From the NCBI RefSeq assembly GCF_014203095.1, contig NZ_JACHIG010000010.1, positions 1 through 64,000 of the forward strand: 64,000 nucleotides of DNA. Direction: 5' to 3'. This document shows, in pieces, positions 43,193 to 51,016 of this stretch (within the stretch, counting starts at the first letter, position 1; every line of letters starts with the position of its first letter). Source of the DNA: Prosthecobacter vanneervenii (lineage in GTDB: Bacteria; Verrucomicrobiota; Verrucomicrobiia; Verrucomicrobiales; Verrucomicrobiaceae). The notes below the pieces were generated by a model. That model was given only the letters and a program-made list of their open reading frames with translations. It ran no database searches and was not told where the DNA came from. Both the position numbers and the translations under genes were made by a program.

Positions 43193-44221
43193 GTGACCGC
43201 ACCCCTGACAGCCAGTGACAGCACGCCTGCAAATGCGGTGGCTGATGATGCTGCGCACACGCGGCGGACGCCGTGGTGGCTGTGGCCGCATGTGCTGAGC
43301 CTGGAGGCGCCGGTGGTGGCGGTGCTGTGGCAGATGGCGCTGGCGCATGCGCATGGGATCCGGCTGACGCCAATGCTGAATGCGGGCCTGGCGCTGGCGT
43401 GCTGGGTGATCTATGTGCTGGACCGGACGCTGGACACGCTGGGTGTGAAGGATGCGGCGAAGCTGGATGTGCGGCATGTCTTTTACCACCGGCACCGGCA
43501 TGTGCTGCTGCTGGGGGTGGTGCCGCTGGCGATGGTGGTGCTGGGGTGGATGGCGTTTGGGGTGATCCCGGAGGGTGTGCTGTGGCAGGCTGTGGGGCTG
43601 GCGCTGCTGGTGGCGCTGTATCTGGCGGGGTGGTCTGCGGAGAACAGCCGGATGATGCGGGATGTGTTTGTGTCGTGCGCGGGGCTGGGGGGGCTGCTGC
43701 TGATCTCGCGGCTGCCGCTTGAGAGCGGGCACCGGTTTGTGCTGAGCCTGTTTGTGCTAGGGGCGATGGTGGTGAGCTTTTTGCGGCAGCTGGATGTGCG
43801 CATGGGGCTGCTGCTGCCGAAGGAGCTGGCGGCGGCGCTGCTGTTTGCGATGGGGTGCACGACGAGCACGAGGTTTCTTTCGATGCCGGAGACGCTGGCC
43901 GAGCCGGTGCTGGAGTGTGTGCTGCTGGCGCTGCTGTTTGCGTGCAATCTGCAGATGATCTCACGCCATGAGGCGGGGCTGAAGGATGACCCCAAGAGTC
44001 CGATGCTGATGCTCGGCACGCTGCTGTTCATCTCAGCTGTGCTGGAGAGCACGCGCGCCGGGGTGCTGGGGCATGCGATGCTCTTTCCCGGCCGTGCGGC
44101 ACTGGGAGGGCTGCTGCTGCTGGGCGTGGTGCATGCGGGCCGCAGGCGCGTGTCTTCGGAGGCTTACCGGGTGCTGGCTGATCTGGCGCTGATCCTGCCG
44201 CTGCCGCTGGTGTGGCTGTAA
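43193..44221 (+). CDS. Polytopic membrane protein, UbiA-prenyltransferase-like
   Basis: The GTG start at 43193 follows AGAAGGGGG at good spacing. The 342-residue protein has about eight hydrophobic segments. Near residue 82 it reads WVIYVLDRTLDTLG, and it has a second acidic site (SFLRQLDVRMG), vaguely like the two aspartate motifs of UbiA-type prenyltransferases. The match is weak, so a generic membrane protein remains possible. It lies 81 bp upstream of the DUF1501 gene in the same direction. Confidence 0.6.
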   Translation: MTAPLTASDSTPANAVADDAAHTRRTPWWLWPHVLSLEAPVVAVLWQMALAHAHGIRLTPMLNAGLALACWVIYVLDRTLDTLGVKDAAKLDVRHVFYHRHRHVLLLGVVPLAMVVLGWMAFGVIPEGVLWQAVGLALLVALYLAGWSAENSRMMRDVFVSCAGLGGLLLISRLPLESGHRFVLSLFVLGAMVVSFLRQLDVRMGLLLPKELAAALLFAMGCTTSTRFLSMPETLAEPVLECVLLALLFACNLQMISRHEAGLKDDPKSPMLMLGTLLFISAVLESTRAGVLGHAMLFPGRAALGGLLLLGVVHAGRRRVSSEAYRVLADLALILPLPLVWL

Positions 44222-44302
44222 GCCGGTGAACACGGCGCAATCTCGGGGTGGGTGCTGACGTTTTGATCGGGAACACACGCTCTCTGTTTGCGCCTGCCTG
44301 CC

Positions 44303-45721
44303 ATGAACACGCCCGCTTTTCTCGATGTCTCCCGCCGCCAGTTTTTCCGGCAGTCTGGTCTGGGGCTGGGTGGGGTGGCGCTGGGATCTCTGCTGGCGCG
44401 GGATCTGCCTGCGGCGGGTGCGCCGGTGGTGCCGAGGCCGCACTTTGCGCCGAAGGCGAAGCACATCATCTACCTGCACATGATCGGGGCGCCTTCGCAG
44501 CTGGATCTGTATGACTACAAGCCGCTGCTGCAGAAGATGGACGGGCAGAACTGCCCGGAGGAGCTGACGAAGGGGAAGCGCTTTGCGTTCATCGGCGGGG
44601 AGATGAAGCTGGCGGGGACGGAGTTTCAATTCAAACGGCACGGGCAGAGCGGGCTGGAGCTGAGCGAGCTGCTGCCGCACCTGGGCACGGTGGCGGATGA
44701 CCTCTGCGTGGTGAAGTCTCTGCACACGAATGAGATCAATCACGCGCCGGCGCAGATGTTTCTGCACACGGGCTTTGGCCAGGGTGGAAGGCCGAGCCTG
44801 GGGGCGTGGGTGACGTACGGGCTGGGGACGGAGAACCGTGACCTGCCTGCGTATGTGGTGCTGCTGTCAGGCCCGGCAGGCGGGGCGGGATCGACGCTGT
44901 GGAGCACGGGATTTCTGCCGAGTGTCTATCAGGGCATCCAGTTTCGCGGCAGCGGGGAACCGGTGCTGTTTCTGGGGAATCCGGCGGGGCAGAGTGCGAA
45001 GGACCGGCGCCATGTGCTGGATGCGGTGAAGGCGCTGAATGAGCAGCAGCTGGGGGTGATGGGAGATCCGGAGATCGCGACGAGGATCAGCCAGTATGAG
45101 ATGGCGTACCGGATGCAGACGAGCGTGCCGGAGCTGATGGACATCACGCGGGAGAACCGGGCGACGCTGGAGATGTATGGGGCGCAGCCGGGCAAGGCGT
45201 CCTTTGCGAACAACTGCCTGCTGGCGCGACGGCTGATCGAGCGCGGAGTGCGGATGGTGCAGCTGTTTGATTCAGACTGGGATCACCACGGCGGCCTGAA
45301 GCAACGACTGACGGCGAAGGCGAAGGATGTGGACCAGCCGATGGCTGCGCTGGTGCGGGACCTGAAGCAGCGCGGGCTGCTGGATGAGACGCTGGTGATC
45401 TGGGGCGGGGAGTTTGGACGGACGCCGCTGAGGCAGGGGGCGAACCAGGATGGGACCAAGACCTCGCCGGGGCGTGATCACCACAAGGATGCCTACACGA
45501 TGTGGATGGCGGGCGGCGGGATCAAGCCGGGGACGGTGTATGGCAAGACGGATGACTTTGGCTTTAACATCGCCGAGAACCCGGTGCATACGCATGACCT
45601 GAATGCCACGGTGCTGAACCTGCTGGGGCTGGATCATGAGCGGCTGACCTTCCGGTATCAGGGGCGTGATTTCCGGCTGACGGATGTGCATGGGGAGCTG
45701 GTGCCGGGGATTTTGGGGTGA
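44303..45721 (+). CDS. Tat-exported DUF1501 protein
   Basis: The start at 44303 gives [20 protein letters not shown], a twin-arginine signal followed by the hydrophobic [12 protein letters not shown]. The 472-residue protein has the DUF1501 features [83 protein letters not shown] and [20 protein letters not shown]. The fold is related to sulfatases/alkaline phosphatases. In planctomycetes it usually pairs with a DUF1553/DUF1549 cytochrome-type protein, which is absent here. Its last codons belong to a 21-bp sequence repeated at 46405. Confidence 0.88.
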   Translation: MNTPAFLDVSRRQFFRQSGLGLGGVALGSLLARDLPAAGAPVVPRPHFAPKAKHIIYLHMIGAPSQLDLYDYKPLLQKMDGQNCPEELTKGKRFAFIGGEMKLAGTEFQFKRHGQSGLELSELLPHLGTVADDLCVVKSLHTNEINHAPAQMFLHTGFGQGGRPSLGAWVTYGLGTENRDLPAYVVLLSGPAGGAGSTLWSTGFLPSVYQGIQFRGSGEPVLFLGNPAGQSAKDRRHVLDAVKALNEQQLGVMGDPEIATRISQYEMAYRMQTSVPELMDITRENRATLEMYGAQPGKASFANNCLLARRLIERGVRMVQLFDSDWDHHGGLKQRLTAKAKDVDQPMAALVRDLKQRGLLDETLVIWGGEFGRTPLRQGANQDGTKTSPGRDHHKDAYTMWMAGGGIKPGTVYGKTDDFGFNIAENPVHTHDLNATVLNLLGLDHERLTFRYQGRDFRLTDVHGELVPGILG

Positions 45722-45723
45722 GG
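45703..45723 (+). repeat. 21-bp direct repeat, left copy
   Basis: GCCGGGGATTTTGGGGTGAG plus one G covers the DUF1501 stop codon and is repeated exactly at 46405-46425, on the other side of the toxin-antitoxin pair. Confidence 0.85.
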
Positions 45724-45823
45724 GGGATGGGCTGTTTTGACCGGTTTTGACCATGCCATTCATGCGTTTTTCAGGGCCGCATCCCAGGTTGAAATACTGG
45801 CTGGCGGCTGATACAATACCTCC

Positions 45824-46057
45824 ATGCCTGCCGACGCCCTCGACATTAACAGCGTCCTCCAAAGCGTACTTTCCATGCCGCGCCCTGAGCGTTCCTACAT
45901 CGCTGAGCGCCTGCTGGTGAGCTTGGAAGATGACGACGAGATGCCGGCGCAGTGGCGGGAAGAAATGGATGCGCGGGTGCAGCGCCGTGAACGTGGTGAA
46001 ACACGTTCCTATTCTCATGAAGAAGTCATGGCAGAACTCGACGCCATCATCGCGTGA
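45824..46057 (+). CDS. Addiction module antitoxin component
   Basis: The 77-residue protein belongs to the short addiction-module family: INSVLQSVLSMPRPERSYIAERLLVSLEDDDE, PAQWREEMDARVQRR, YSHEEVMAELDAIIA. Proteins of this type neutralise a RelE/ParE toxin encoded next to them. Its stop codon overlaps the toxin start codon (GTGA), the usual coupling. The region GGCTGTTTTGACCGGTTTTG about 95 bp upstream may be part of its control region. Confidence 0.88.
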   Translation: MPADALDINSVLQSVLSMPRPERSYIAERLLVSLEDDDEMPAQWREEMDARVQRRERGETRSYSHEEVMAELDAIIA

Positions 46058-46353
46058 TACGCGTGATTTACACTTCTGAAGCGAGGCTCGAACTTAACGA
46101 GGCCGGGGCCTACTATCGCCGCATCAGCAAGGAGCTGGCTCAGGAGTTCAAGCAACGGCTTGTTGCCGCTTTGGAGGCAATCAGACGCAATCCTGAAACC
46201 TGGCGCCGCCTAGACGAGAAGTACCGTCGCAAGCTCTTGAAGCAGTTCCCCTATGGGGTGATTTATCATCAGCCCGAAGCTGACTGCATTGAAGTAGTGG
46301 CTGTGATGCATCTCAACCGTGAGCCTGACTACTGGCGTGGCCGCATTGGCTAA
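46054..46353 (+). CDS. RelE/ParE-family toxin
   Basis: The 99-residue protein starts at a GTG inside the antitoxin stop. It has the ParE/RelE pattern VIYTSEARLELNEAGAYYRR, SKELAQEFKQRLVAALEAIRRNPETWR, RRKLLKQFPYGVIYH and IEVVAVMHLNREPDYWRGR. Target (ribosome-bound mRNA or gyrase) cannot be told from sequence. The pair is bracketed by a 21-bp direct repeat. Confidence 0.9.
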   Translation: MIRVIYTSEARLELNEAGAYYRRISKELAQEFKQRLVAALEAIRRNPETWRRLDEKYRRKLLKQFPYGVIYHQPEADCIEVVAVMHLNREPDYWRGRIG

Positions 46354-46404
46354 GCTGGCTGCAAGGCCCTCTGCGCGGGTGCTTTCAGCAGGCAGCGGAA
46401 TCAA

Positions 46405-46425
46405 GCCGGGGATTTTGGGGTGAGG
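46405..46425 (+). repeat. 21-bp direct repeat, right copy
   Basis: This is an exact repeat of 45703-45723 in a non-coding context. It duplicates the 3' end of the DUF1501 gene 702 bp downstream. Confidence 0.85.
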
Positions 46426-46526
46426 CGGTGTTTGTCATTACATGAGCCTCTTTTGCGCGCGCCCGAGCATGCTTGAATCGAGGCCGGAATGAGCTATGCT
46501 GAGCCAACAACCGAAAGGGGAGCCCT

Positions 46527-47591
46527 ATGAATATGAGTGATGCTGCCATGCCGGCGCTACAGCCGAGGTTTCCGACAGTGGCAGAGTGGAAGGCGATCGT
46601 GGCAAGGTTTCAAAAGCCATCGCTCTGGCGGGCGGTGGTGCAGCTGGTGGACACGCTGGTGCCGTATGTGGCGCTGTGGGTGGGCATTTATTTCGCGCTG
46701 CGTGTGTCCTGGTGGCTGGCGGCGCCGCTGGCCGTGCTGGCGGGCACGCTGCTGGTGCGGGTGTTCATCATTTTTCATGACTGCGGGCATGGCTCGTTTT
46801 TCAAAAGCCGCCGGGCCAATGACATCACGGGCTTTTTCACCGGCATGCTGACCTTCACGCCGTACTACCAGTGGCGATGGGAGCACTCGCTGCACCACGC
46901 CACGACGGGAAATCTGGACAAGCGCGGGGTTGGCGATGTGTGGACGATGACGGTGCAGGAGTATCTGGAGGCCTCGCGCTGGAAGCGCTTTGCCTACAAG
47001 CTGGCGCGGAATCCGTTTGTGCTGTTTTTCATCGCGCCGTTTGTGCTGTTTGTCATTCTACAGCGCGTGCCGCGCAGCAATGGGGACACACGAGAGCGGA
47101 ACTCGGTGTGGCACATGAATGTGGCGCTGCTGGTAATGGTAGCGATAATGTCATGGATCTACGGGCCGCTGAACTATCTCATCCTGCAAGCGATCACCAC
47201 GGGGGTGTCCGGCGCGTGCGGGGTGTGGCTCTTCTACATCCAGCACCAGTTTGAAGATGCCTACTGGGAGGAGCATGAGACGTGGGACTTTACGGCGGCG
47301 GCGCTGCAGGGCAGCTCGTACTACAAGCTGCCGCGCGTGCTGCAGTGGCTCTCGGGAAACATCGGCTTTCACCACATCCACCACCTGAGCTCGCGCATTC
47401 CGAATTATTACCTGGAGCGCTGCCATTACTCGCACCCGGTGTTTCAGCAGGTGAAGCCCATCACGATCCGCATGAGCTTCAAGTCCCTGGCCTACCGCCT
47501 GTGGGACGAGCAGCACAAGAAGCTGGTGGGCTGGCGGCGCATGCGCGAGGTGCGGCGGGAGCAGAAGAAGAAGGCCGAAGAAGGAAAGTGA
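46527..47591 (+). CDS. Membrane fatty acid desaturase
   Basis: The 354-residue protein has the three histidine boxes of the membrane-bound desaturases: HDCGHGSFF, HSLHHATTGN and HHIHHLSSRIPNYYLERCH. Hydrophobic pairs lie before box 1 (YVALWVGIYFALRVSWWLAAPLAVL) and between boxes 2 and 3. These residues bind the di-iron centre that introduces a double bond into acyl lipids. A GGGGAG ribosome binding site lies just before the ATG. It stands alone. Confidence 0.92.
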   Translation: MNMSDAAMPALQPRFPTVAEWKAIVARFQKPSLWRAVVQLVDTLVPYVALWVGIYFALRVSWWLAAPLAVLAGTLLVRVFIIFHDCGHGSFFKSRRANDITGFFTGMLTFTPYYQWRWEHSLHHATTGNLDKRGVGDVWTMTVQEYLEASRWKRFAYKLARNPFVLFFIAPFVLFVILQRVPRSNGDTRERNSVWHMNVALLVMVAIMSWIYGPLNYLILQAITTGVSGACGVWLFYIQHQFEDAYWEEHETWDFTAAALQGSSYYKLPRVLQWLSGNIGFHHIHHLSSRIPNYYLERCHYSHPVFQQVKPITIRMSFKSLAYRLWDEQHKKLVGWRRMREVRREQKKKAEEGK

Positions 47592-47767
47592 TTGGTGAGT
47601 GCCGTGGGGAGTGATCTCTCAGGGTACTAGCATCACCATGTGCTGAGAACGGTTGTGAACAGGCTCGTAGATATCTTCAGGGTAGCTTGCGCGTTGCAGA
47701 TGATCTCGCAGTCGCTCCTGCGCTCCTTCAGAGCGCGGCCTTGAGAGAGAATGCTGCTGACCCAACA

Positions 47768-47814
47768 CCCAGGGCTTGCGCCCTGGGCTTGACTCCTGCG
47801 GGCCTTTGGCCCGC
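47768..47814. repeat. REP-like double hairpin, copy A5
   Basis: CCCAGGGC-TTGC-GCCCTGGG (47768-47787) is followed by CTTGACTCCT and GCGGGCC-TTT-GGCCCGC (47798-47814). The order and the CTGGGCTT-A-TC-G connector match the other CCCAGGG elements. Confidence 0.75.
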
Positions 47815-47904
47815 GACGCAGTGCCTTGCGGAATCCATGCTTACTCACGGACGAACCGTCTCTTCAGACGCGCATTCCAGTATTCAGGGTATCCTATCTT
47901 GATG

Positions 47905-48142
47905 AGTTGAAAACGGTCTGAAGGTGGAGTCGCGAGCCGATGGAGGGGGAGCATCTTAACCCCCACCTGCTGCGTGTTCGCGGATGTGCGATGGCGCTGG
48001 ATGATGCGGCAGGTCCGGCTTTGTGGAGACGCGAAAATGCTGGGCGTTGCGAGAGCGTGAGGGATCGGGACGATCCCTCTCCGCCAGAGTGCGGGCTGGC
48101 CGCATGGATGCTGGATTCGACCCATGAGCCCCGTTTTCAGCT
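47905..48142. mobile_element. MITE-like element with 12-bp terminal inverted repeats (most complete copy)
   Basis: AGTTGAAAACGG at 47905-47916 and CCGTTTTCAGCT at 48131-48142 are inverted copies with one mismatch, enclosing 214 bp without a gene. Internal blocks (CTGAAGGTGGAG, GAGCCGATGGAGG, CGTGTTCGCGGAT, GAGCGTGAGGGATCGGGACG, GGCTGGCCG) are shared with copies at 10640 and 30610. It is probably non-autonomous. Confidence 0.7.
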
Positions 48143-48180
48143 GTGCATCGTATAAGCAGCCGCGCATGGATGCCGCTGGC

Positions 48181-48330
48181 TCAAAGGAGCTTGGGCAGCA
48201 TGGCGATGACCATCATTACTTTGGAGAGTTTCATGCCCATGCGGACGGCGATGGTTTCGGGGGATTTGCCACGGACGAAGAGGCTCTGGATTTCTTTTTC
48301 TTTGGGAGTGAGGGTGGGTTTGTTGCTCAT
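48181..48330 (-). CDS. Possible 49-residue HTH protein
   Basis: The small frame reads MSNKPTLTPKEKEIQSLFVR, GKSPETIAVRMGMKLSKVMM and VIAMLPKLL. It resembles the first helices of a LuxR/GerE-type helix-turn-helix (LTPKEKEIQ..GKSPETIA). It could be a stand-alone DNA-binding peptide or a fragment of a lost response regulator. A modest AG-rich stretch precedes the start. Confidence 0.4.
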   Translation of the reverse strand: MSNKPTLTPKEKEIQSLFVRGKSPETIAVRMGMKLSKVMMVIAMLPKLL

Positions 48331-48504
48331 ACAGGATGCAGACAGCAGCCCTGCCCTCGGCGTTCATTGACTGGTTTCAGGCTGTTTTAGACCTATCCTC
48401 AAAAGGCCCTCAAATTGCGCGGCAACGAAGCATGGCGTTGGCGTAACTGGGGGCATAATGAGGCCTCATAGTGGCAAGGCGTGCGTCACTGAAGTTGTTA
48501 TTGC

Positions 48505-48547
48505 AATTTTGTTGCGTTTGATGTTCAATACTGCAACTTTGTTGCGT
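48505..48547 (+). promoter_or_regulatory. Pair of palindromic operators, possibly metal-responsive
   Basis: GCAAT-TTT-GTTGC (48505-48517) and GCAAC-TTT-GTTGC (48535-48547) are two near-identical inverted repeats whose starts are exactly 30 bp apart, about three helical turns, ending 19 bp before the start codon of a COG0523 GTPase. Genes of this family are commonly Zur-controlled, so a zinc-responsive repressor is a reasonable candidate; the box does not match a consensus I know. Confidence 0.6.
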
Positions 48548-48566
48548 TATTTAAACCGCCCTCTGC

Positions 48567-49790
48567 ATGCCTGCTCACGCTTCCAAACTCCCTGTCACGG
48601 TTCTCTCCGGCTTTCTTGGCGCGGGGAAAACCACGCTGCTCAACCATATCCTGCGCAACCGGGAGGGGCGGAAGGTGGCGGTCATTGTGAATGACATGAG
48701 TGAGGTGAATGTGGACGCACAACTGGTGAAAGCGGGGGATGCGCGGCTCTCGCGGACGGAGGAGAAAATGGTGGAGATGAGCAATGGCTGCATCTGCTGC
48801 ACGCTGCGGGAGGATCTGATGCTCGAGGTGGCCCGGCTGGCGGAGGAGGGGAGGTTTGATGCGCTACTGATCGAGTCCACCGGTGTGTCCGAGCCGATGC
48901 CGGTGGCGGAGACTTTCACCTTCAAGGATGAGCAGGGGCGCAGTCTGAATGATCTGGCGCAGCTCGACACGCTGGTGACCGTGGTGGATGCGCGGAATTT
49001 TCTAAACGACTACTACAGCACGGATGACCTGCAGCAGCGCGGACAGGCGGTGTCTGCGGAAGACGGGCGCACGATCGTGCATCTGCTGACGGACCAGATC
49101 GAGTTTGCGAATGTCATCCTGATCAACAAGATCGATGAGGTCAGCGCGGAGGAACTGGAGGACATACGCGGCGTGGTCCGTGCGCTGAACCCGGAGGCCA
49201 GGGTGCATGAGACACGGCGCTCGGAGGTGCCGCTGGAGGCGGTGCTGGACACCGGACTGTATGAGCTGGCCAAGGCCGAGCAGGCGGAGGGCTGGCTGGA
49301 TTCTCTGAACGGACACACGCCCGAGACCGAGGAGTATGGCATCAGCAGCTTCATTTACCGCGCACGGCGGCCGTTTCATCCGCAGCGGTTTGATGTCTTC
49401 ATGCGCGCCGCGTGGGAGGGAGTGATCCGCGCCAAGGGCATGTTCTGGCTGGCCACGCGCATGGAGCTGGCGGGCTATCTCTCCCAAGCGGGGGTGCTGC
49501 GCGAAACGCGGGCGATGGGCCTGTTTTGGTCGGCTGTGAGTCGCGATGAATGGCCGACGGATGCTGACGCGCTGGCGGAGATCGAAGCGAACTTGCAGGA
49601 ACCTTATGGCGACCGCCGCAGCGAAATCGTCTTCATTGGGCGGAGGATGGACCGTGCCGCGCTGACGGCGCGGCTGGATGAATGCCTGCTGAATGACGAT
49701 GAGATGAAAGCCGGGCACCATGAATGGCGGGCGCTGCCAGATCCCTTCCCTGCGTGGGTGCCGACGAATGAGGCGGAGGAAAGTGTATGA
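48567..49790 (+). CDS. COG0523 (CobW/ZNG1-like) GTP-dependent metallochaperone
   Basis: The 407-residue protein begins [20 protein letters not shown] (Walker A) and has the metal motif [12 protein letters not shown] (CxCC). It also shows [19 protein letters not shown], the NKID guanine motif in [11 protein letters not shown], and the C-terminal CobW_C domain ([14 protein letters not shown]). Such proteins load zinc or other metals into client enzymes, often under zinc starvation. Two palindromes upstream suggest metal-dependent control. It is convergent with metF, 3 bp between stops. Confidence 0.9.
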   Translation: MPAHASKLPVTVLSGFLGAGKTTLLNHILRNREGRKVAVIVNDMSEVNVDAQLVKAGDARLSRTEEKMVEMSNGCICCTLREDLMLEVARLAEEGRFDALLIESTGVSEPMPVAETFTFKDEQGRSLNDLAQLDTLVTVVDARNFLNDYYSTDDLQQRGQAVSAEDGRTIVHLLTDQIEFANVILINKIDEVSAEELEDIRGVVRALNPEARVHETRRSEVPLEAVLDTGLYELAKAEQAEGWLDSLNGHTPETEEYGISSFIYRARRPFHPQRFDVFMRAAWEGVIRAKGMFWLATRMELAGYLSQAGVLRETRAMGLFWSAVSRDEWPTDADALAEIEANLQEPYGDRRSEIVFIGRRMDRAALTARLDECLLNDDEMKAGHHEWRALPDPFPAWVPTNEAEESV

Positions 49791-49793
49791 GGC

Positions 49794-50684
49794 TCAGCGA
49801 AGGCCCAAGCGTGCATGGATTTCCAGCACGGGCTGGGCTTGATTGAGGGTGTAGAGGTGGATGCCGTCGGCCTGATGGTCGAGGAGGTCGGTGCATTGCT
49901 CGGCGGCGTGATGGAGGGCGATGCGGCGGAAGGCTTCGGGGTCATCTTTTGCGCGATTGAGGGCACGGATGAGTCGGGCGGGGTAGCGCATGCCGCCGGC
50001 GAGTGCGGCCATGCGCTGCATGCCGCTGGCGGTGGTGAGCGGGAGAATGCCGGCGAGGATGGGCGTGTGGATGCCGGCCAGTGCGCAGCGGGCGCGGAAG
50101 TCGTGGAAGTCGTGATTGTCAAAGAAGGCCTGGGTGCAGAGCCAGTCGGCTCCGGCATCCACCTTGGCCTTGAGGTGGTCCATCTCGGTCATGCGATTGG
50201 GGGTGGCGGGATGGCCCTCGGGGAAGCAGGCGACGCCGATGCCGAAACCGCGCGGGTCAGGGTGCAGGCCGCGTTCATTGAACTGGCGGATGAAGCACAC
50301 GAGATCCGCTGCGTGTGCAAAGTCGCCGCTGCCGGTGCCGCCTGAAGGCGGGTCGCCGCGCAGAGCCAGGATATTGCTGACTCCGGCGGCGGCGTAGCGG
50401 GTGAGCAGGGCCATGATGTCTGACTCGCTGTGGCCGACGCAGGTGAGGTGGGGGATGGGGTCAAAGACATCGCTCTGCCGCAGCTCGGTGACGAGGCTCT
50501 GGGTGAGCTCGCGGGTGCTGCCGCCCGCGCCATACGTCACGCTGGCAAAGGCGGGGCGCAGAGGCGCGAGGTGGTCGAGCGTGGTCTGCAGGGTCTTCAC
50601 CGCGGCAGGGGTACGCGGTGGAAAGAACTCGAAGGAGAACGCGGTGGTGCCACGAGTGGCGGAGAGGATGTCGTGGATGTGCAT
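49794..50684 (-). CDS. metF: 5,10-methylenetetrahydrofolate reductase
   Basis: The 296-residue protein shows the MTHFR barrel: FSFEFFPPRTPAAVKTL, FASVTYGAGGSTRE, HLTCVGHSESDI, NILALRGDPPSGG, GVACFPEGHP, KVDAGADWLCTQAFFDN and PILAGILPLTTASGMQRM. It reduces methylene-THF to 5-methyl-THF with FAD, feeding the MetE reaction encoded by the next gene. The two genes are separated by about 330 bp of repeat DNA and need not be one transcript. Confidence 0.95.
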   Translation of the reverse strand: MHIHDILSATRGTTAFSFEFFPPRTPAAVKTLQTTLDHLAPLRPAFASVTYGAGGSTRELTQSLVTELRQSDVFDPIPHLTCVGHSESDIMALLTRYAAAGVSNILALRGDPPSGGTGSGDFAHAADLVCFIRQFNERGLHPDPRGFGIGVACFPEGHPATPNRMTEMDHLKAKVDAGADWLCTQAFFDNHDFHDFRARCALAGIHTPILAGILPLTTASGMQRMAALAGGMRYPARLIRALNRAKDDPEAFRRIALHHAAEQCTDLLDHQADGIHLYTLNQAQPVLEIHARLGLR

Positions 50685-51016
50685 TGCGGGTTAGATCCAG
50701 GGGGCATTGAAAACGGGCCTGAATGAATGGCTATTTGTAGAGGGCGGTTGCCGTGGTTTTCAGAGGCGCCTAATCGAAGGATGGTGCTAAAGGATGCCCG
50801 CATGAGAGGCCTGCGGCGGGGCGCGTTGCAGACGCTGCTGGAACCCGGCGTGGAGGTGAGGAGCGCCGGGTTTGCTGACCGGACTGCCTGACATACCCAG
50901 GGTCGCCTCGCTGAGGCTCGGCTGACCCTGGGCTCAACTCCGCAACTCCTTTGGGGTTGCTGCGAAGAAGGAAGCTCGAGGTAAAATGAGAGACCTGCTT
51001 TCAATAGATCGTGGTA
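50685..51016. repeat. Gene-free stretch with REP-like element copy A2 and a MITE end
   Basis: TTGAAAACGGGCCTGAA at 50707 matches the terminal part of the MITE family. From 50824 the blocks TTGCAGACGCTGCTGGAACC, CCGGGTTTGCTGACCGGACT, CCCAGGGTC...GACCCTGGGCTCAACTC and GCAACTCCTTTGGGGTTGC follow, the A-family order. GATCGTGGTATTA near 51008 also recurs at 60706. Confidence 0.65.

Larger units (their letters stand above)
47592..48180. other. Gene-free stretch with a REP element and a complete MITE
   Basis: Apart from the REP hairpins at 47768-47814 and the MITE at 47905-48142 I see no gene or RNA here. Confidence 0.5.

Noticed and set aside
42194-43964. Long minus-strand open frames rich in arginine, histidine and proline
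   Set aside because: They overlap the well-supported dynamin and UbiA-like genes and consist of repeat and biased sequence.
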